NCBI GenBank assembly: GCA_963718635.1
Contig: OY970367.1
Coordinates: forward strand, 1,736,001 to 1,800,000
DNA: 64,000 nt
Direction: 5' to 3'
Source: JAIOQJ01 sp963718635
GTDB lineage: Bacteria > Planctomycetota > Planctomycetia > Gemmatales > Gemmataceae
The notes below the pieces were generated by a model that saw only the letters and a list, made by a program, of their open reading frames with translations, had not been told where the DNA came from and ran no database searches. Every line of letters begins with the position of its first letter. Position 1 is the stretch's first letter. Below, in pieces: positions 9,935 through 19,349 of this stretch. The position numbers were made by a program, and so were the translations under genes.

Positions 9935-11935
9935 ATGATCCACCTGCGCTTGCTTCGATCGCTGATGTTGGGCCTTCTCATGTTAATCATCGTGGCATGC
10001 ACCCGGCAGCCGGATGCCAAAATCGGCAGCGATGTTCGTGAGCGTTCGTCGGCCAATATCGATATCGGTACGCCGCTCTTTTCCGAGGCCGTCTGGCCGG
10101 CTTTTCCAGAAGATGCGGCCGCCAGTGCCGACCCGATCCGGGTTCCGCACTGTCATCTGACGGTGCTCGACCGCGTTGAGGTACCGACCAAAGAAGACGG
10201 CACGGTCGATTGGCTCGGCATTGAAGTGAAGCCCGATGAAAAGGTCGATGCGAAAGACCTTTTCGTACATCCCCGCAACAAAGGCGCTGATGGGGAATAC
10301 CTTCGCTATCGCCGCCTTCGGCCCGGCGAGTACGTCAAAAAAGGGGACGTCATTGCGCTGCTGGAAGATACGCGGGCCGATTTGGAATGCAAAATCGCCT
10401 TGAGCAACATCGAAGGCGCGCGGGCCGGCTTACGAGCCGCCGCTGAAGCGATTCAACACTATAAGGCGAATCTGAAAATTGAGATCGACGCCAATAGTTC
10501 AACCTCGGCTATTGTTTCCGCACGGGCGAACCTCGCCAAAGCCGAGGCCGAGAAATCGGAAAAGGAGTGGACGGTCAAGCGCACCGAAGGCGAAGATATG
10601 AAGGCGCAAGACAAAATGCGCAATCATGTGATTCGCGCTCCCTTTGATGGTGAAATTGTTCAATTCATGAAGCGCGTCGGCGAAGGCGTCAAGGCCGGCG
10701 AGGCATTGCTGCTGATTCAGAACACCAAGCGTCTCGGTGTGGAAGGAAACTTGGAAGTCCAGTTCGTGCCCCGCGTGGCGCCGGGCAGCGATGTGTTCTT
10801 AGAACCTTCGCTCATGGAACCGCCGTTGCCGTTGCGCTCGCCTCATGCGAGCAGTAAGCCGATCACCGCCGTCGCCGTCGGCAAGCGCAAAGACAAGCAA
10901 GTGTTCCTTTCTGCCAGTGAAGATGGCACGGTCCACGCCTGGGATGCCAGCGCCGTTTATGCCACTTGGAAACATACGGGCGCCGTGCGCGCATTGGCTG
11001 TAACGCGAGAGAACGTTCGCGAGCCGCTAGTGCTGACCGGTTGCGACGATGGCAAAGCCCGGCTTTGGTCGCTCAGCAGTCTCGGCCGGGAACCGGTGCG
11101 CGTACTCGATGGCCATCATCAAGGGGGCGTTCAAGCCGCTGCCTTTTCGCCTGACGGCAAATGGTGCGTTACTTCCGACGACCGCGGCGAGATCTTCCTC
11201 TTCGATGCGAAGAGCGGAAAGCTGGTCTACGCCTTCCCACGCGAACACAATGCTGCCGTCAGCAGTCTCTACTTCACGCCGCAATGCCGGGTGGTTTCGG
11301 CAGGCCGGGATAATGTGGCCAACGTTTGGAAAGTCGGCGACAAATCGGCGCGGGTGGAAGCCGCCTACGATCATCGCTCCGGCGAGGTGACCAATCTCGG
11401 CGTCAGCGACGACGGCGGCCAGATGATGCTTGATCAGGACAAGAGCCGGCTGCGCGTGATTGACCTTGCCGGCAGCCGAAATCGCGGCAACCTGGAGCAA
11501 TCGAGCGAAGGAAAATTCAGCACCTTTGCGCTCATGTCGCCCGTTATCGCCAACGTCAACGATCGGATCATCCTGACCACCGGCGGCGACGGCGTGTTAC
11601 AACTTTGGCGTTGGACGGCCGGCGCAGGTCGAGGCGCTGAGCTGAAGAAACTCGTCTGCACGGGCTACACCCCAGCCAGCTGTGCAGCCTTTTCACCCGA
11701 CGCCAATCACGGCTTCATCATCGCCGGCACACGGAAAGGCGACGTCAACATCTGGCCGATGCCCACGGCTGAGGAAATGACGAACCGCTACAAAGCCCGC
11801 ATCACCCAGATCGACCCGAACGTCGAATCGAGCGGCAAAACCGTCCGCGTTCATGCGGAGTTCGACAACCCAAGCGATTTGCATTCTCGCCTGCGGCCGG
11901 GAACGACCGCGACGACGGTGATTCCGCAAAAGTAG
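9935..11935 (+). CDS. Lipoprotein: HlyD adaptor with an inserted WD40 propeller
   Basis: A 666-residue protein from ATG 9935, behind GAGGT. It has a lipoprotein signal peptide ending in IIVAC with the lipidated cysteine C22. A barrel-sandwich domain (RRLRPGEYVKKGDVIALLED) and a coiled-coil hairpin (residues 150-230) are followed by RAPFDGEIVQF, the usual return strand of HlyD proteins. From about residue 307 to 610 there are WD40 repeats (AVAFSPDGKWCVTSDDRG-type blades with VHAWD, ARLWS and VNIWP ends). After the propeller the chain returns to an adaptor-like strand ending RPGTTATTVIPQK. The propeller therefore seems inserted into the adaptor's beta-barrel domain. It probably works with the GAF-HlyD and M50 genes. 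Confidence 0.8.
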   Translation: MIHLRLLRSLMLGLLMLIIVACTRQPDAKIGSDVRERSSANIDIGTPLFSEAVWPAFPEDAAASADPIRVPHCHLTVLDRVEVPTKEDGTVDWLGIEVKPDEKVDAKDLFVHPRNKGADGEYLRYRRLRPGEYVKKGDVIALLEDTRADLECKIALSNIEGARAGLRAAAEAIQHYKANLKIEIDANSSTSAIVSARANLAKAEAEKSEKEWTVKRTEGEDMKAQDKMRNHVIRAPFDGEIVQFMKRVGEGVKAGEALLLIQNTKRLGVEGNLEVQFVPRVAPGSDVFLEPSLMEPPLPLRSPHASSKPITAVAVGKRKDKQVFLSASEDGTVHAWDASAVYATWKHTGAVRALAVTRENVREPLVLTGCDDGKARLWSLSSLGREPVRVLDGHHQGGVQAAAFSPDGKWCVTSDDRGEIFLFDAKSGKLVYAFPREHNAAVSSLYFTPQCRVVSAGRDNVANVWKVGDKSARVEAAYDHRSGEVTNLGVSDDGGQMMLDQDKSRLRVIDLAGSRNRGNLEQSSEGKFSTFALMSPVIANVNDRIILTTGGDGVLQLWRWTAGAGRGAELKKLVCTGYTPASCAAFSPDANHGFIIAGTRKGDVNIWPMPTAEEMTNRYKARITQIDPNVESSGKTVRVHAEFDNPSDLHSRLRPGTTATTVIPQK

Positions 11936-11950
11936 GCATGGGCTCTAGTA

Positions 11951-11980
11951 GGGTGGGTGAAGGCTTTGCGAAACCCACCC
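11951..11980. repeat. GGGTGGGT hairpin repeat, copy 1
   Basis: GGGTGGGT and its complement ACCCACCC flank GAAGGCTTTGCGAA. A close copy lies at 27556-27585. It sits just after the WD40-adaptor stop. Confidence 0.7.
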
Positions 11981-12010
11981 GTTGGCGCTGGCAAGTGTGG
12001 GATCTTTCAC

Positions 12011-12044
12011 GACGCAGAGCGTCGATTAAGACGTTCGACGCAGA
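12011..12044. repeat. GACGCAGAGCGTC repeat, left of the IS
   Basis: A hairpin-forming unit with GACGCAGAGCGTC, then a TTAAGACG core, then GACGCAGAG, cut at its right end by the insertion sequence. A nearly identical unit follows the IS at 13704-13737. Confidence 0.75.
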
Positions 12045-13703
12045 GAGCCTGTGAATTTTTGTCTTTGAGCTGTCCATCGTGATGCGCCGGCGCTATTTGT
12101 AGGTGTATGGCGCTTGTTTTTCGCACATTTTGGGGCTGGCTTATCATGGCTACGGTCACTGCGTCGATGCTTTTTCCGCAACTCGATATGACGGTCGGCG
12201 CCGAGCCGGTGGCCGTGCCCGCGCCGCCGTTGCCCGAGAAGAAGACGCCCCGGCTGCGAACGGTCGAGCGTTTTCAGATGGAGATGCGCTGCGAATCGGT
12301 CGACCAGCGTTTGGCGGCCGACCATCTGGCTCGCGACATCTGGAGCTTTGTGGAAGGCTCGGATTTGTCGTCGCTGTACGACTCGATCGTAGCGGTCGAA
12401 GGCAAGGTGGGCCGAGATGCGACGGACCCGAAGATTTTGTTGGCCGTGTGGCTGTACGCCATTGCGCAGGGCCAAAGCAGCGCGCCACCGTGGCCCGCGC
12501 GTGCGAGAGCGGCGATTATGCGTACGCCTGGTTGTGTGGCGGAGTGTCGCTGAACTATCACACGTTGTCGGATTTCCGAGTGGCACATGCCGAGGTTCTC
12601 GACCAGTTGTTCACGGAGAGTTTGGCGGCGCTAGTGAAGGAAGGTTTGGTCGATCTGACGACGACGGCTCAAGACGGCATGCGCGTGCGAGCCAGTGCGG
12701 GGAGTTCGTCGTTTCGTCGCGAAGAAACGTTGGAGAAGTGTTTGGAAGAAGCGAAAGCGCACGTCGAGAAGTTGAAGGCGGAAATGGAAAAAGATGCGTC
12801 TGGACCGACGAAGCGTGAGAAGGCTGCGCGTGAGCGGGCGGCTCGGGAACGGGTGGAGCGCGTGCAGGCGGCGATCAAAAACGCTCAGGAACTGGCGGCT
12901 CAAAAAGAAGCTCGGCGTAAAGGAACGAGTGAAAACGCTCGCGCATCGACGACCGATGCGGAAGCTCGCAACATGAAGATGCCGGATGGTGGATTTCGAC
13001 CGGCTTACAACGTGCAATTCTCGACGGCGACGGGGTCGGGCATAATTGCAGGCGTCGATGTGACGAACCAGGGAACGGACGCGGGGCTGATGAATCCGAT
13101 GCTCGATCAAGTCGAAGATCGGACGGGGCAACGTCCCGAAAACAATTTGGCTGATGGCGGCTTCACCAGCAAGGAGGACATCGAGAAGACAGCGGCGGGC
13201 GGCACGAAGGCCTACACGCCAGTGCGAGACGAAAAGAAGAAACAGAAGGCAGGAAAGGACCCGTTCGCACCGTTGCCGAAAGATAGCCCGGAGGTGGCGA
13301 ATTGGCGGAAGCGCATGGGGACCGAAGAAGGGAAAGCGAAGTATAAACTGCGGGCTCAAACTGCCGAACTGACGAACGCCCACGCGCGGAACCGGGGCTT
13401 TTACGACGTGCTCGTGCGTGGGTTGGATAAGGTCCGCACCGTGGCGACCTGGTATGCCCTGGTGCATAATGTGGTGACCGGTCTGCGCCTGCGCGCAACG
13501 CGCTGCGAAAGTCCAAGCCCAAGCGGAGGCCGCGACGGTGGTGGCCTGAGGAAAAAGGAGGTCGAGCGGGACGAAAAGTCCCCGGAAGGCGAAGTTCGCC
13601 GGCTCTCTATCGCCGCCGACGCCCGCCGAAAACGGTAGGCAAATTAAAAAAACGTGCCCGCCCACAAGGGGGAAGCACAAACCGATGATAAATTCACGGG
13701 CTC
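12045..13703 (+). mobile_element. IS1182-type insertion sequence
   Basis: The element is about 1.66 kb. The left end GAGCCTGTGAATTTTT (12045-12060) and the right end ATAAATTCACGGGCTC (13688-13703) are imperfect terminal inverted repeats. AGA flanks both sides, a possible short target duplication. It carries one transposase. The insertion lies in a hairpin repeat between the WD40-adaptor and M50 genes, consistent with the taste of IS1182 relatives for palindromes. Confidence 0.8.
12107..13638 (+). CDS. IS1182-family DDE transposase (one frame break)
   Basis: The start is ATG 12107. The N-terminal DUF772-like region includes DIWSFVEGSDLSSLYDSIV and DPKILLAVWLYAIA. The frame shifts near 12480-12490, after which TVARACESGDYAYAWLCGG and YHTLSDFR continue the family reading. 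The DDE core shows DGMRVRAS, then YNVQFSTATGSGIIAGVDVT, NNLADGGF and an ELTNAHARNRG helix holding the likely last acidic residue. A basic coiled coil rich in K, E and R lies between the first and second acidic blocks. With the frame break the element is inactive as read, unless the break is a sequence error or a programmed shift. No slippery run is evident. Confidence 0.85.
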
Positions 13704-13737
13704 AGAGCGTCGGTTAAGACGTTCGACGCAGAGCGTC
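13704..13737. repeat. GACGCAGAGCGTC repeat, right of the IS
   Basis: The unit reads AGAGCGTCGGTTAAGACG, then TTCGACGCAGAGCGTC, and matches 12011-12044 apart from single substitutions. It ends 23 bases before the M50 gene. Confidence 0.75.
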
Positions 13738-13760
13738 AAACGAGGGAAATCACAGGTTCC

Positions 13761-16016
13761 ATGGACAATTTCGTTGCACAATCCGAACGCCGTAAGCAGG
13801 TGCGCTTGAAGAAGCGGCCTGACTTGTACACGCACGCCCAGCGCTACGAAGGCCGTTCGTTTCATGTGATTAAAGATCCGATCAATCTCAAATACTACCG
13901 GTTCAACGATCAGGAATTTTACGTCTTTAACTCGCTCGACGGCGACCATACGCTCGAACAGGTGCAGAAGCAGTTTGAGGATAATTTTCGGCCCGATCGG
14001 TTGACGCACGAAGACTTGGAAACCTTTGCCCGGCAACTAGTGCAAAACGGACTGGTGCATCACGAGTCCCCCAATTCCGGCAAACAGTTGTTCGAAAAGC
14101 GCAAGAAGCAGCAGCGACTGCAACGTTTTGCCAAGTTCACCAACATCCTCTATATCAAATTGCCCATTATCGATCCCGATCGGATATTGACCAAACTTTA
14201 CAGCAAGACTCAATGGATATTCACCAATGGTTTTCTGGCTCTTAGTGTTCTTTTCATGCTCGCGGCGATAGCCTTAGTAGCGTTCAAATTCCAGGTATTC
14301 TGGGATAAACTTCCTGCCTACAACGAATTCTTTCGTTTTCGCACCGTCCTCTATATGTGGATTTCACTCGGCATCGTGAAAGTGATTCACGAATTCGGGC
14401 ACGGCCTTAGTTGCAAGGCGTTCGGTGGCGAATGCCATCAGATGGGTTTTCTCTTCATGTGTTTCTCGCCTTCCATGTTTTGCAATGTCACCGACTCGTG
14501 GACTTTGGGAAATAAATGGCAGCGAATGCTTATTAGCTTCGCCGGCATCTATGTGGAACTAATGATCGCGGCCGCCTCGACGTTCGTCTGGTGGTACACG
14601 CCGCATTGGCCGTTCGTCAACAACATCGCCCTCTGCCTGATGACGCTTTGCAGCATTACGACCTTCGCCTTCAACGCCAATCCGTTGATGCGCTTCGATG
14701 GTTATTACATCCTTGCGGATTGGCTGGAAGTGCCCAACCTGCGCGAGAAGGCGAATCGCTTTCTCAACCGCGTTGCCTCGCGGGAATGCCTCGGCATCGA
14801 ACAGCCGGTCGAGCCTTACATGGCCCCTTGGCGCAAGGGGCTTTTCATTGTCTTTGCGATTGCCAGCTGGATCTATCGTTGGGTTGTAACCTTTAGCATC
14901 CTGTTTTTCCTGGCGAACTGGTTGAAGCCGTATAAGCTCGAAACAGTCAGTTATATGCTCGCGGCGGCCGCTCTGGCGTCGATGACGATTTGGCCGTTGT
15001 TCCGCCTGGCGCGGAACATCAAACAACGGGGGAGATTGCCCGATATGAAGGCTTCTCGGGTTCGTATCACGGTCGGCGTTTCGGTCGCTCTGCTCGCTGC
15101 GTTCTTCCTGTTGCCGTTGCCGATCAACCGCGTCCGCGAGACGGGCATCGTGCAGATTCAGGATGGTTATGTCTACCAGATGACGGTGCGCGACCCCGGC
15201 GGCCAACTTTACGAGCAGTTCGTCAACGATGGCGATGTTGTCAAGCCGGGCCAGCAGTTGGCGCTCTTCCGCAATCCGAAGCAATCGCTGCGCGTCGAAC
15301 AGCTCGATCGCGAGGTAGCCCACCTAAAGCAGCAGCGGCTAATGCTCCAGGCACAGATCAAAGAATTCTCGAAAGATCCGGCGGTCCAGGCGAACTATAA
15401 GGAAGAGCTTTCCAAAGTCTCCGGCGTGCTCGCCGGCAAAGAAGAAAGTTTGACGACCGAACGGCGGGTGTTGGATGAGTTGAGCATCATGAAGGCGGAC
15501 CGGGCCGGCGTGATCATGAGCGCACCGCACCGGAAAGACATGTTCAAATTCTGGGATAAGGCCGAGTCAGGCCCGTTCTGCCGCATTGGCGATCGCACGA
15601 AGCTCTTTATTACCGTGCCCGCCAGCCCGACCGAATATCGTGAAATCAAGGAAAGCCTCGATCGACTTAGCGCTGACGGGAAGCCGCCTTCGGTCGAGGC
15701 CTCGGTTCTGCTCGCCAACCGCAGCGATCACATCTATCAAGGCCGAGTGACCGCCGTGCCCGATCGCCACGAAGACAATATCCCGGTGGGACTCACATCG
15801 CGCGGCGGCGGCCCGGTCGCCGTAAGGCCATCGGAGAACCCGTCCGTCAATGAGCCAGTTGCCCAGACGTATTTGATTCAAGTGGAATTGCTCGATCCGG
15901 ATGGCTCCATTATTCCCGGCACGCAAGCCCGCGTCAAAATTCATCTCCAATGGCGCACGCCTGCCTGGTGGGCCGGCCAAAAGATCGCGTCGGCCCTCGA
16001 TTGGGGTCTCTGGTGA
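13761..16016 (+). CDS. PqqD-M50 metalloprotease-HlyD fusion
   Basis: A 751-residue membrane protein. Residues 15-100 look like a PqqD-type winged helix (YRFNDQEFYVFNSLDGDHTL). A site-2 protease core follows, with HEFGH at 210-214 and the second zinc motif NPLMRFDG at 307-314, set among several membrane helices. From about residue 455 comes an HlyD-like half with VRDPGGQLYEQFVNDGDVVKPGQ and a coiled coil. It matches proteins annotated as peptide zinc metalloproteases. PqqD domains bind leader peptides of modified peptides, so this protein may receive, cut and export a peptide. No precursor gene was seen nearby. The IS separates it from its two partner genes. Confidence 0.85.
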   Translation: MDNFVAQSERRKQVRLKKRPDLYTHAQRYEGRSFHVIKDPINLKYYRFNDQEFYVFNSLDGDHTLEQVQKQFEDNFRPDRLTHEDLETFARQLVQNGLVHHESPNSGKQLFEKRKKQQRLQRFAKFTNILYIKLPIIDPDRILTKLYSKTQWIFTNGFLALSVLFMLAAIALVAFKFQVFWDKLPAYNEFFRFRTVLYMWISLGIVKVIHEFGHGLSCKAFGGECHQMGFLFMCFSPSMFCNVTDSWTLGNKWQRMLISFAGIYVELMIAAASTFVWWYTPHWPFVNNIALCLMTLCSITTFAFNANPLMRFDGYYILADWLEVPNLREKANRFLNRVASRECLGIEQPVEPYMAPWRKGLFIVFAIASWIYRWVVTFSILFFLANWLKPYKLETVSYMLAAAALASMTIWPLFRLARNIKQRGRLPDMKASRVRITVGVSVALLAAFFLLPLPINRVRETGIVQIQDGYVYQMTVRDPGGQLYEQFVNDGDVVKPGQQLALFRNPKQSLRVEQLDREVAHLKQQRLMLQAQIKEFSKDPAVQANYKEELSKVSGVLAGKEESLTTERRVLDELSIMKADRAGVIMSAPHRKDMFKFWDKAESGPFCRIGDRTKLFITVPASPTEYREIKESLDRLSADGKPPSVEASVLLANRSDHIYQGRVTAVPDRHEDNIPVGLTSRGGGPVAVRPSENPSVNEPVAQTYLIQVELLDPDGSIIPGTQARVKIHLQWRTPAWWAGQKIASALDWGLW

Positions 16017-16145
16017 GTTTTGGAACACCCGGTTTTTCAGAAACCGATTTCGTGCGCGCCTAAGTTAGGGTGTACGATTCCTAGGCGCAATAAGAGCACT
16101 CTTCACGCTCCGTGTGAAGAGCACACTGCGATAAGAACAAAACTC

Positions 16146-16250
16146 GTTAGCCGCGACGCGAAGGCTTTGCGCAGCGGAGCGATTTCTTCGCACCGAGCGC
16201 TTTCCGAAACCAAGCGCTCCGCTGCGCAAAGCCTTCGCGTCGCGGCTAAC
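16146..16250. repeat. Long GTTAGCCGCGACGCG hairpin, copy 1
   Basis: GTTAGCCGCGACGCGAAGGC at the left pairs with GCCTTCGCGTCGCGGCTAAC at the right. The stem is about 36 bp with a loop of about 30 bases. Other copies are at 16486-16571 and 27700-27786. Confidence 0.9.
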
Positions 16251-16258
16251 AAATTCAA

Positions 16259-16282
16259 CCTTCCGGAAATATTTCCGGAAGG
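16259..16282. repeat. GGAAATATTTCC palindrome, copy a
   Basis: CCTTCC, then GGAAATATTTCC, then GGAAGG: a perfect 24-base palindrome. It is one of four related copies with compensating arm changes. Confidence 0.9.
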
Positions 16283-16412
16283 CGAAACGCGAGAAAATCT
16301 TGGGAAAACGAAATAAAATTTCTTCGAAACGCAGTTTTCGTCAAATAGTTTCCTCGAAGCGATTCAACGATGCTTAACGACTCACCTATATCGAGTAGGG
16401 TTGATCGAAAGA

Positions 16413-16438
16413 CGCTTCTGGAAATATTTCCAGAAGCG
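16413..16438. repeat. GGAAATATTTCC palindrome, copy b
   Basis: CGCTTCT, then GGAAATATTTCC, then AGAAGCG. The arms differ from copy a but stay complementary. Confidence 0.9.
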
Positions 16439-16485
16439 AAAACCCAATTAAATCGTGGGAAACGTGTAAACAAATAGGAAAGCCT

Positions 16486-16571
16486 GTTAGCCGCGACGCG
16501 AAGGCTTTGCGCAGCGGAGCGCTTCGGCAGGCAAGCGCTCCGCTGCGCAAAGCCTTCGCGTCGCGGCTAAT
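16486..16571. repeat. Long GTTAGCCGCGACGCG hairpin, copy 2
   Basis: Same stem as copy 1 with a shorter loop (CTTCGGCAGGCAAG). The outermost pair ends in AAT instead of AAC. Confidence 0.9.
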
Positions 16572-16769
16572 ATATTCTTTCGACTTGCGGCTTTTTGAAA
16601 CACCAACAGGCCGGGAGGCCCGTTGCCACGAAAAAGATAGAAGCACTGCTGGTGCAAGTGACCTCCGATGGTTATGATAACCTACGTTCAATCCTGCCTC
16701 CATCGAGCGAGCCGACTGCACCCCGTCAGCCGCTTCCCGTTTATATTCGACTGCTTTTCGGGAGTTTCC

Positions 16770-19136
16770 ATGAAGTCGTGCCTCCTTACTCTCTTCGCGA
16801 TCGTCGGAATCACCGCGTCGCTGTCCGGCAGTGAGCCGGCGCCGAACGGGATCAATTGGGAAGCCGCACGGCAGTTTTGGTCGTTTCAGCCGGTAAAGGT
16901 TGGCGACTTGCCGGCAGTTCGCGATACCGCTTGGGCTAAGACGGCGATTGATCGCTACGTGTTGGCCAAGCTCGAGCAGGAAGGGCTGAAGCCAGTGGCA
17001 GCCGCCGAGGCGCGAACGCTGATCCGCCGTGCCACCTTTGACTTGACCGGCCTGCCTCCCACTCCGGATGAAATCGCTGTCTTCTTGAAGGAAGACGCAG
17101 CCGATCCGCAAGCAGCCTTTGCCCGCTTGATCGATCGCTTGCTGGCTTCACCCCATTACGGCGAGGCCCAGGCGAGGCAATGGCTCGATATCGCCCGTTA
17201 TGCCGAGGACCAAGCGCACACCTTCGGCACCAAGCCGAACTCGAATGCGTTCCGCTACCGGGATTGGGTCGTGGACGCCTTCAACCGCGATCTTCCTTAC
17301 GATCAGTTCGTCAAACTACAAATTGCGGCCGACTTGCTGGATGATGGCTCCCCAGAGGCCGGCAAACAGCGAGCCGCGCTCGGCTTCTTCGGGCTCGGCG
17401 CCGAGTATTACAAAAACACGGATGCCGCAAAGGCCGCCGCTGATGAACTCGACGACCGCGTCGACACCCTGACTCGCGGCTTTCTCGGGCTCACCGTCTC
17501 CTGCGCCCGATGCCACGATCATAAATTCGATCCAATCCCCACGCAGGACTATTACTCCATCGCCGGCATTTTCTGGAGTTGCAAGTTGGCCGACGTGTCG
17601 ATGGCATCCAAGCGAGATCAAGAGCGTTATCAGGAGTCGCAGAAGCAAGTACAGGCGGCCGACAAAAAGGCGGCAGCCCTCGTTCAGACGGAAAAAGAAA
17701 AAATCATCCTGAGTCGCGTCGAGGATTTGCCCAAGTACTTCATCTCCGCTTGGAAGTTGGAGGCACGGCGGTTGACAAAGCCCGACTTCTCTTCGTCCGC
17801 GCAGGCGAAGCTCGACGCGATCGATCCGGCGTCGCTCGAACGGCTGGTGCGCTATCTGAACCGCAAGAGCTCCAATGTCGCAGCGCTGGAAGGCTGGACT
17901 CGCAATCTGCCGAAGAAGGATGGACCCGAGGCGCCGCCGGCCGACGTCATCAAAGCTGCGGAAACTTTACGCGACACCGTCAAGGCGTCTGTCGCTAAAG
18001 CCGGCGACAAGGCCAAAGGCGAGATGATGCAATCCTTGTATGGAGACAAGGGTGTATTCCCCATTGCCGATGCCGAAGTGATCAAGGCCATGTCGGACGA
18101 GTGCAAGGTAAAATACGAGACTTTGAAGAAGGAAAAAGAGTCGATCGCCAAGAGCGCGCCGTCGGCGCCAGCCATGGCTCACGGTCTGGCTGAGTCAACT
18201 CCGGTCGATCTGAAGATCTACGTTCGAGGCAACCCGGCCAAGCAGGGCGATCTGGCTCCGCGTCGTTTCCTACGTATCGTGGCGGGGGACGTGCCGGCCG
18301 CCTTCAAAAATGGCAGCGGGCGCTTGGAATTGGCTGAGGCCATTGCCGACGCGAGGAATCCGTTGACGGCGCGGGTGATGGCCAACCGCGTTTGGCAACA
18401 TCATTTCGGCCGTGGCATTGTCGGCACTCCTTCGAACTTCGGCCTGCTCGGCGAACGGCCGACTCACCCGGAACTTCTCGATTACCTCGCCGATCGTTTG
18501 ATGAGTTCAGGCTGGTCGATCAAGCAATTGCATCGGGAAATCATGCTCTCAGATGCCTATCGCCTCAGTTCAACCGACGATTACGCGGCGACCCAGGTCG
18601 ACCCCGAAAACCGGCTGCATTGGCGCATGAGCCGGCATCGCCTGCAAGTGGAAGAGTTCCGCGATGCGCTGCTAACAGTCTCGGGCAAACTTGATCGTAC
18701 GATGGGCGGACCAACCACTAATCTCGACAGCGCCGACAACGTTCGCCGGACGCTCTATGCCAAGGTAAGCCGTCACGAACTGAGCGGCTTTCTAAGGCTT
18801 TTCGATTTCCCCGATGCCAATATCACCAGCGACCGCCGTACCGAAACCACCGTGCCGCAACAGCAACTGTTCGTCCTCAACAGCCCCTTCATGGTGAATC
18901 AGGCGAAGGCCTTGACCGCCCGTGTTCACAAAGATGGGGCGGACGATAAGGCAAAAATTCAGCAGACCTATCTCCTCTGCTTCGGCCGCAATGCGACCGA
19001 CGATGAAGTGCAGATGGGGCAACACTATGTGAACGGGACAGACGCTGTTTCCGATGCGACAACTAATAAGCTAAGCCGCTGGGAGCGCTATGCCCAAGCC
19101 TTGCTGGCGAGCAATGAGTTCATGTATGTGGATTAG
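16770..19136 (+). CDS. DUF1549/DUF1553 (PSD1-type) secreted protein
   Basis: A 788-residue protein from ATG 16770, with a signal peptide (MKSCLLTLFAIVGITASLSG). The DUF1549 half shows ARTLIRRATFDLTGLPPTPDE, split over residues 75-95, and a CARCH motif (C245, C248, H249) before DHKFDPIPTQDYY. The DUF1553 half shows NPLTARVMANRVWQHHFGRG and TSDRRTETTVPQQQLFVLN in pieces. The N-terminal planctomycete cytochrome c domain found in many relatives is absent, because WSFQPV begins right after the signal. The function is not established; the CxxCH suggests heme or metal binding. The usual DUF1501 partner gene is not adjacent. Confidence 0.9.
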   Translation: MKSCLLTLFAIVGITASLSGSEPAPNGINWEAARQFWSFQPVKVGDLPAVRDTAWAKTAIDRYVLAKLEQEGLKPVAAAEARTLIRRATFDLTGLPPTPDEIAVFLKEDAADPQAAFARLIDRLLASPHYGEAQARQWLDIARYAEDQAHTFGTKPNSNAFRYRDWVVDAFNRDLPYDQFVKLQIAADLLDDGSPEAGKQRAALGFFGLGAEYYKNTDAAKAAADELDDRVDTLTRGFLGLTVSCARCHDHKFDPIPTQDYYSIAGIFWSCKLADVSMASKRDQERYQESQKQVQAADKKAAALVQTEKEKIILSRVEDLPKYFISAWKLEARRLTKPDFSSSAQAKLDAIDPASLERLVRYLNRKSSNVAALEGWTRNLPKKDGPEAPPADVIKAAETLRDTVKASVAKAGDKAKGEMMQSLYGDKGVFPIADAEVIKAMSDECKVKYETLKKEKESIAKSAPSAPAMAHGLAESTPVDLKIYVRGNPAKQGDLAPRRFLRIVAGDVPAAFKNGSGRLELAEAIADARNPLTARVMANRVWQHHFGRGIVGTPSNFGLLGERPTHPELLDYLADRLMSSGWSIKQLHREIMLSDAYRLSSTDDYAATQVDPENRLHWRMSRHRLQVEEFRDALLTVSGKLDRTMGGPTTNLDSADNVRRTLYAKVSRHELSGFLRLFDFPDANITSDRRTETTVPQQQLFVLNSPFMVNQAKALTARVHKDGADDKAKIQQTYLLCFGRNATDDEVQMGQHYVNGTDAVSDATTNKLSRWERYAQALLASNEFMYVD

Positions 19137-19199
19137 CATTTGGGCAGGTCAATCGGGCCTGTGAGGCAACGCCGTGAAGGTTTTTTTGCAAACCATTTA

Positions 19200-19274
19200 G
19201 CCCCCGGTGATTACACCGGGGGCGTACGCTGGGATTGGAAGACGCACCCGCCCCCCGTGTATTCACGGGGGGCT
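19200..19274. repeat. Paired GC hairpins
   Basis: Two short hairpins, CCCCCGGTGATTACACCGGGGG and GCCCCCCGTG with CACGGGGGGC, lie 30 bases apart and begin and end with TTAG/CTAA. They stand between the DUF1553 gene and the DUF58 gene and may end transcription. Confidence 0.7.
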
Positions 19275-19349
19275 AAATAAGAATGAGCCTTTCAGGCTCA
19301 CTTGCGGGTAATGGTAGGCTTTTCGACCGCCAAGGAACGCTGACGCGAA

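Larger units (their letters stand above)
16017..16769. other. Intergenic repeat cluster
   Basis: About 750 bases without a gene. It holds a small hairpin at 16098-16122 (CTTCACGCTCCGTGTGAAG), two long GTTAGCCGCGACGCG hairpins and two GGAAATATTTCC palindromes, listed separately. After 16575 comes a CAGGCCGGGAGGCC motif also seen at 39555. The last 100 bases lead into the DUF1549 gene. Confidence 0.7.

Noticed and set aside
12631..13680. Long minus-strand open frame in the IS
   Set aside because: Antisense of the transposase and very arginine-rich, a typical GC-driven artefact.
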